In this document: piece after piece, positions 62,053-64,000 of the stretch
How the letters are laid out: the number at the start of each line of letters is the position of its first letter
Numbering within the stretch: the first letter of the stretch is position 1
Source: Moraxellaceae bacterium
GTDB taxonomy: Bacteria > Pseudomonadota > Gammaproteobacteria > Pseudomonadales > Moraxellaceae
Reading direction: 5' to 3'
Assembly (NCBI GenBank): GCA_030646295.1
Contig: JAUSND010000003.1
Coordinates: 434,001 to 498,000, forward strand
Length of the DNA: 64,000 bases
Program-made: the position numbers and the translations under genes
Notes under the pieces: model-generated
The model's database searches: none
What the model saw: the letters and a program-made list of their open reading frames with translations, nothing else
What the model was told of the DNA's origin: nothing

Positions 62053-63276
62053 ATGCACGATTTTCTTCTGACCATCTGGAATCGTCCGGACTTCTGGTCG
62101 TTTGTAGCCATTCCGTTTGTTGCTGCAGCTGTTGGCTGGTTTACCAACTGGATTGCCATCGAGATGACCTTCTGGCCACTCGAGTTTATTGGCTATAAAA
62201 AGCTTCGCCTTGGCTGGCAGGGCATTATTCCGGCCAAGGCCGAAAAAATGGCGGGCATCGTGGTGGATAACACCATGGCCAAGCTGGCCAGTCTTTCCGA
62301 GCTGTTCCAGCAGATGGAGCCCGAGAAGATTGCCGCGCATATCAGCAAGTCCATCATGGAGCGCATCGACGATTATGTTGATGAGATCATGTCGGAGCGA
62401 AATGCGGTGCTATGGGACAACATGCCCCTCATGGTTAAGCGCAGGGTCTATGCCCGTGTCCGCCGCCAGTTGCCGTCAATCATGGATAACATGGTGGACG
62501 ACATGGCCGAGAACATTGAAGAGCTGGTGGATCTCAAGCAGATGGTGGTCAAGCTGCTCTCCGGGGACAAGGCACTGATGGTGCGGGTGTTCAAGGATGT
62601 CGGGGATGTGGAGCTGCGCTTTGTGGTGAACTCCGGCCTCTGGTTCGGCTTTCTGTTTGGCTTCGTCCAGATGTGGGCCTGGGCAATTTATCCCGAGCCA
62701 TGGGTAATGCCGTTTTTTGGCTTTCTGGTGGGCTATGCAACCAACTGGCTGGCCCTGAACCTTATCTTCCGGCCACTGGAGCCGGTGAAAGTGGGGCCGT
62801 TCACCGTGCATGGCCTGTTTCTGCGCCGCAAGTTCGAGGTGGCCGACAAGTTTGCCCTGATCTCTACCCAGGAGGTCATTAACCTCAAGAACCTGATGAA
62901 TGAGGTACTGACAGGCCCTCGCTCCGACCGTACCCGGGCCATGATCAAGCGTCACCTGCGTCCGTTGCTGGAGTCTGGTGTGGTACGTACCGCGGTTCAG
63001 CTGACACTGGGCGCCGAAGGCTATGCCAACATCAAGAATCTGGTCGTAGAGCGTGCCATCGCCATGACCATCGGCCCGCTGGCGGATCCGCGCTTCAATC
63101 GTGAGCGGGCCAACGTCATTCATCATATTTTCCGCGACAAGATGCGGGTCATGAGCAATGCCGAGTTCCAGGACTTGCTGCGCCCGGCCTTTCAGGAGGA
63201 TGAATGGATCCTGATTATCCTCGGAGCTGTGCTGGGCCTGGTCGCGGGTTATCTGCAACTGGTTATCATGTTCTGA
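62053..63276 (+). CDS. DUF445 membrane protein
   Basis: A 407-residue protein. The N-terminal helix (WSFVAIPFVAAAVGWFTNWIAIEM) carries the DUF445 motif GWFTNWIAIEMTF, repeated as GYATNWLALNLIF near residue 230. A long soluble, helical middle and a C-terminal helix (ILIILGAVLGLVAGYLQLVI) follow. ATG 62053 has GGAAG eight bases upstream. Family function unknown. The phasin gene follows after 88 bp. Confidence 0.85.
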   Translation: MHDFLLTIWNRPDFWSFVAIPFVAAAVGWFTNWIAIEMTFWPLEFIGYKKLRLGWQGIIPAKAEKMAGIVVDNTMAKLASLSELFQQMEPEKIAAHISKSIMERIDDYVDEIMSERNAVLWDNMPLMVKRRVYARVRRQLPSIMDNMVDDMAENIEELVDLKQMVVKLLSGDKALMVRVFKDVGDVELRFVVNSGLWFGFLFGFVQMWAWAIYPEPWVMPFFGFLVGYATNWLALNLIFRPLEPVKVGPFTVHGLFLRRKFEVADKFALISTQEVINLKNLMNEVLTGPRSDRTRAMIKRHLRPLLESGVVRTAVQLTLGAEGYANIKNLVVERAIAMTIGPLADPRFNRERANVIHHIFRDKMRVMSNAEFQDLLRPAFQEDEWILIILGAVLGLVAGYLQLVIMF

Positions 63277-63364
63277 TGTGGACGGGATTGTCTGACAGGA
63301 TGTGTGTGGCTGATCGTGCTGGCCGCTAGAATGGCCGGGCTGTAATCCAGATACGGGGTATAGA

Positions 63365-63793
63365 ATGACGGGGCTCAAGAAGACAGTGGACAAGAAGCTG
63401 AAAGTCGCACCATCCAAGGATCTGCGCAAATATACCCAGCAAATCTGGCTTGCAGGCCTTGGAGCATTTGCCCGGGCAGAGGAAGAGGGTGGCAAGCTGT
63501 TTGATAATCTCGTCAAGATTGGTGAGGATCTTGAGGTGAAAACCCGTGAAATTGCGGATAACACCGTTGGTGAAGTGCGCGGACGGGTACTGGAGAAGGC
63601 AACTGACACCCGCGAGCGGGTCGAGCGGGCTTTTGATGACCGCATTACGACAGCCCTTACCCGTCTTGGTATCCCCTCCCAACGGGACATGGATCAGATC
63701 AATAACCGGCTGGACACCCTGACCGAGCTTATGCAGGAACTCTCCCGCCATATCCGGCCTGCTGAGACGTCCTCCAAAAAAGAGGGCAAGTAA
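63365..63793 (+). CDS. Phasin family (PHA granule-associated) protein
   Basis: A 142-residue helical protein. It has YTQQIWLAGLGAFARAEEEGGKLFDNLVKIGEDLEVKTREIA near residue 24, a typical phasin core, then a coiled coil (MDQINNRLDTLTELMQELSRHI) and a basic tail. It binds polyhydroxyalkanoate granules; no PHA synthase gene is visible here. GGGG lies seven bases before ATG. Confidence 0.88.
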   Translation: MTGLKKTVDKKLKVAPSKDLRKYTQQIWLAGLGAFARAEEEGGKLFDNLVKIGEDLEVKTREIADNTVGEVRGRVLEKATDTRERVERAFDDRITTALTRLGIPSQRDMDQINNRLDTLTELMQELSRHIRPAETSSKKEGK

Positions 63794-63914
63794 GCCCTCC
63801 CGGAGCTCTTCTTCGGGCCGCCGGCAGCCAAAAGTGTGACCTTCGTCGTAAACTGGTGAAAAACCGTCCAATCCCTGTTCATTCTTGCCTTTTCCGGGTG
63901 TAGAAAGGAACAAG

Positions 63915-63929
63915 TGACAAATTTTGTCA
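63915..63929. promoter_or_regulatory. Palindrome upstream of the last gene
   Basis: TGACAAATTTTGTCA, arms of seven around a single T, 29 bp before the start at 63959. Operator-like placement; binder unknown. Confidence 0.4.
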
Positions 63930-63958
63930 GCTTGGCCTCAGGGGCCTGGAGCAATGAC

Positions 63959-64000
63959 ATGTCGGTAGATCAGAAAAAAGTGTTGGTGGATGAGCTTGAG
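63959..64000 (+). CDS. Start of a gene running off the right edge
   Basis: ATG 63959 with GGAG seven bases upstream opens MSVDQKKVLVDELE and continues past the window. Fourteen codons are too few to name it. Confidence 0.45.
   Translation, partial: MSVDQKKVLVDELE

Overview
The window is about 55% G+C, gene-dense chromosomal DNA of an aerobic gammaproteobacterium, most plausibly of the Pseudomonadales (Pseudomonas/Moraxellaceae-like). The support is the gene order gltA divergent from sdhCDAB-sucAB-lpdA-sucCD, a cbb3 oxidase cluster ccoNOQP-ccoGHIS behind an Anr/FNR box, glnK-amtB, a wrbA-DUF2069 pair, a phasin gene and a SlyD-type FKBP. I see no IS element, prophage, CRISPR array, tRNA or rRNA. 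The family-level placement is inference.

Layout. (1) 1-6.7 kb, minus strand: a tight operon for a LolA-like periplasmic protein, an outer-membrane barrel, an RND/MMPL-type exporter, a UbiA-family prenyltransferase and a class I HMG-CoA reductase cut by the left edge; this is the least ordinary part of the window. (2) 6.8-14 kb: DUF2069-wrbA-arsC, then yihY, an alpha/beta hydrolase, class I fumarase, a solute-binding-like protein and a di-iron hydroxylase/sterol desaturase family protein. (3) 14-22.9 kb, minus strand: the complete cbb3 oxidase structural and assembly cluster. (4) 23.2-31.2 kb: glnK-amtB, an SCP2 protein, a MoxR/CoxE-like pair, an ABC ATPase with a FecCD permease but no local binding protein, and a serine hydrolase. 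(5) 31.2-38.2 kb: MaoC hydratase, long FabG and thiolase around a divergent promoter region, then a PsiF protein, a hydroxyisobutyrate-dehydrogenase-like enzyme and a B12-binding radical SAM protein. (6) 38.4-51.7 kb: citrate synthase and the sdh-suc TCA block, split by intrinsic terminators into expression units. (7) 51.8-64 kb: fadH divergent from a TetR gene, a candidate structured RNA, slyD, DUF4105, DUF3015, gpsA-sixA, small unknown genes, a UbiJ-like SCP2 protein, DUF445, a phasin and the start of one more gene.

Together the genes describe aerobic and microaerobic respiration fed by an almost contiguous TCA cycle (gltA, sucAB-lpdA, sucCD, sdhCDAB, fumarase), nitrogen sensing, and lipid metabolism (thiolase, reductase, hydratase, dienoyl-CoA reductase, phasin). 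The most interesting unexplained items are the HMG-CoA reductase/prenyltransferase/exporter operon with an inverted repeat in its leader, a multibranched RNA candidate ending in an intrinsic terminator at 54.5-54.7 kb, and a 131-codon open frame at 58.3-58.7 kb that reads like protein but has no usual start codon.
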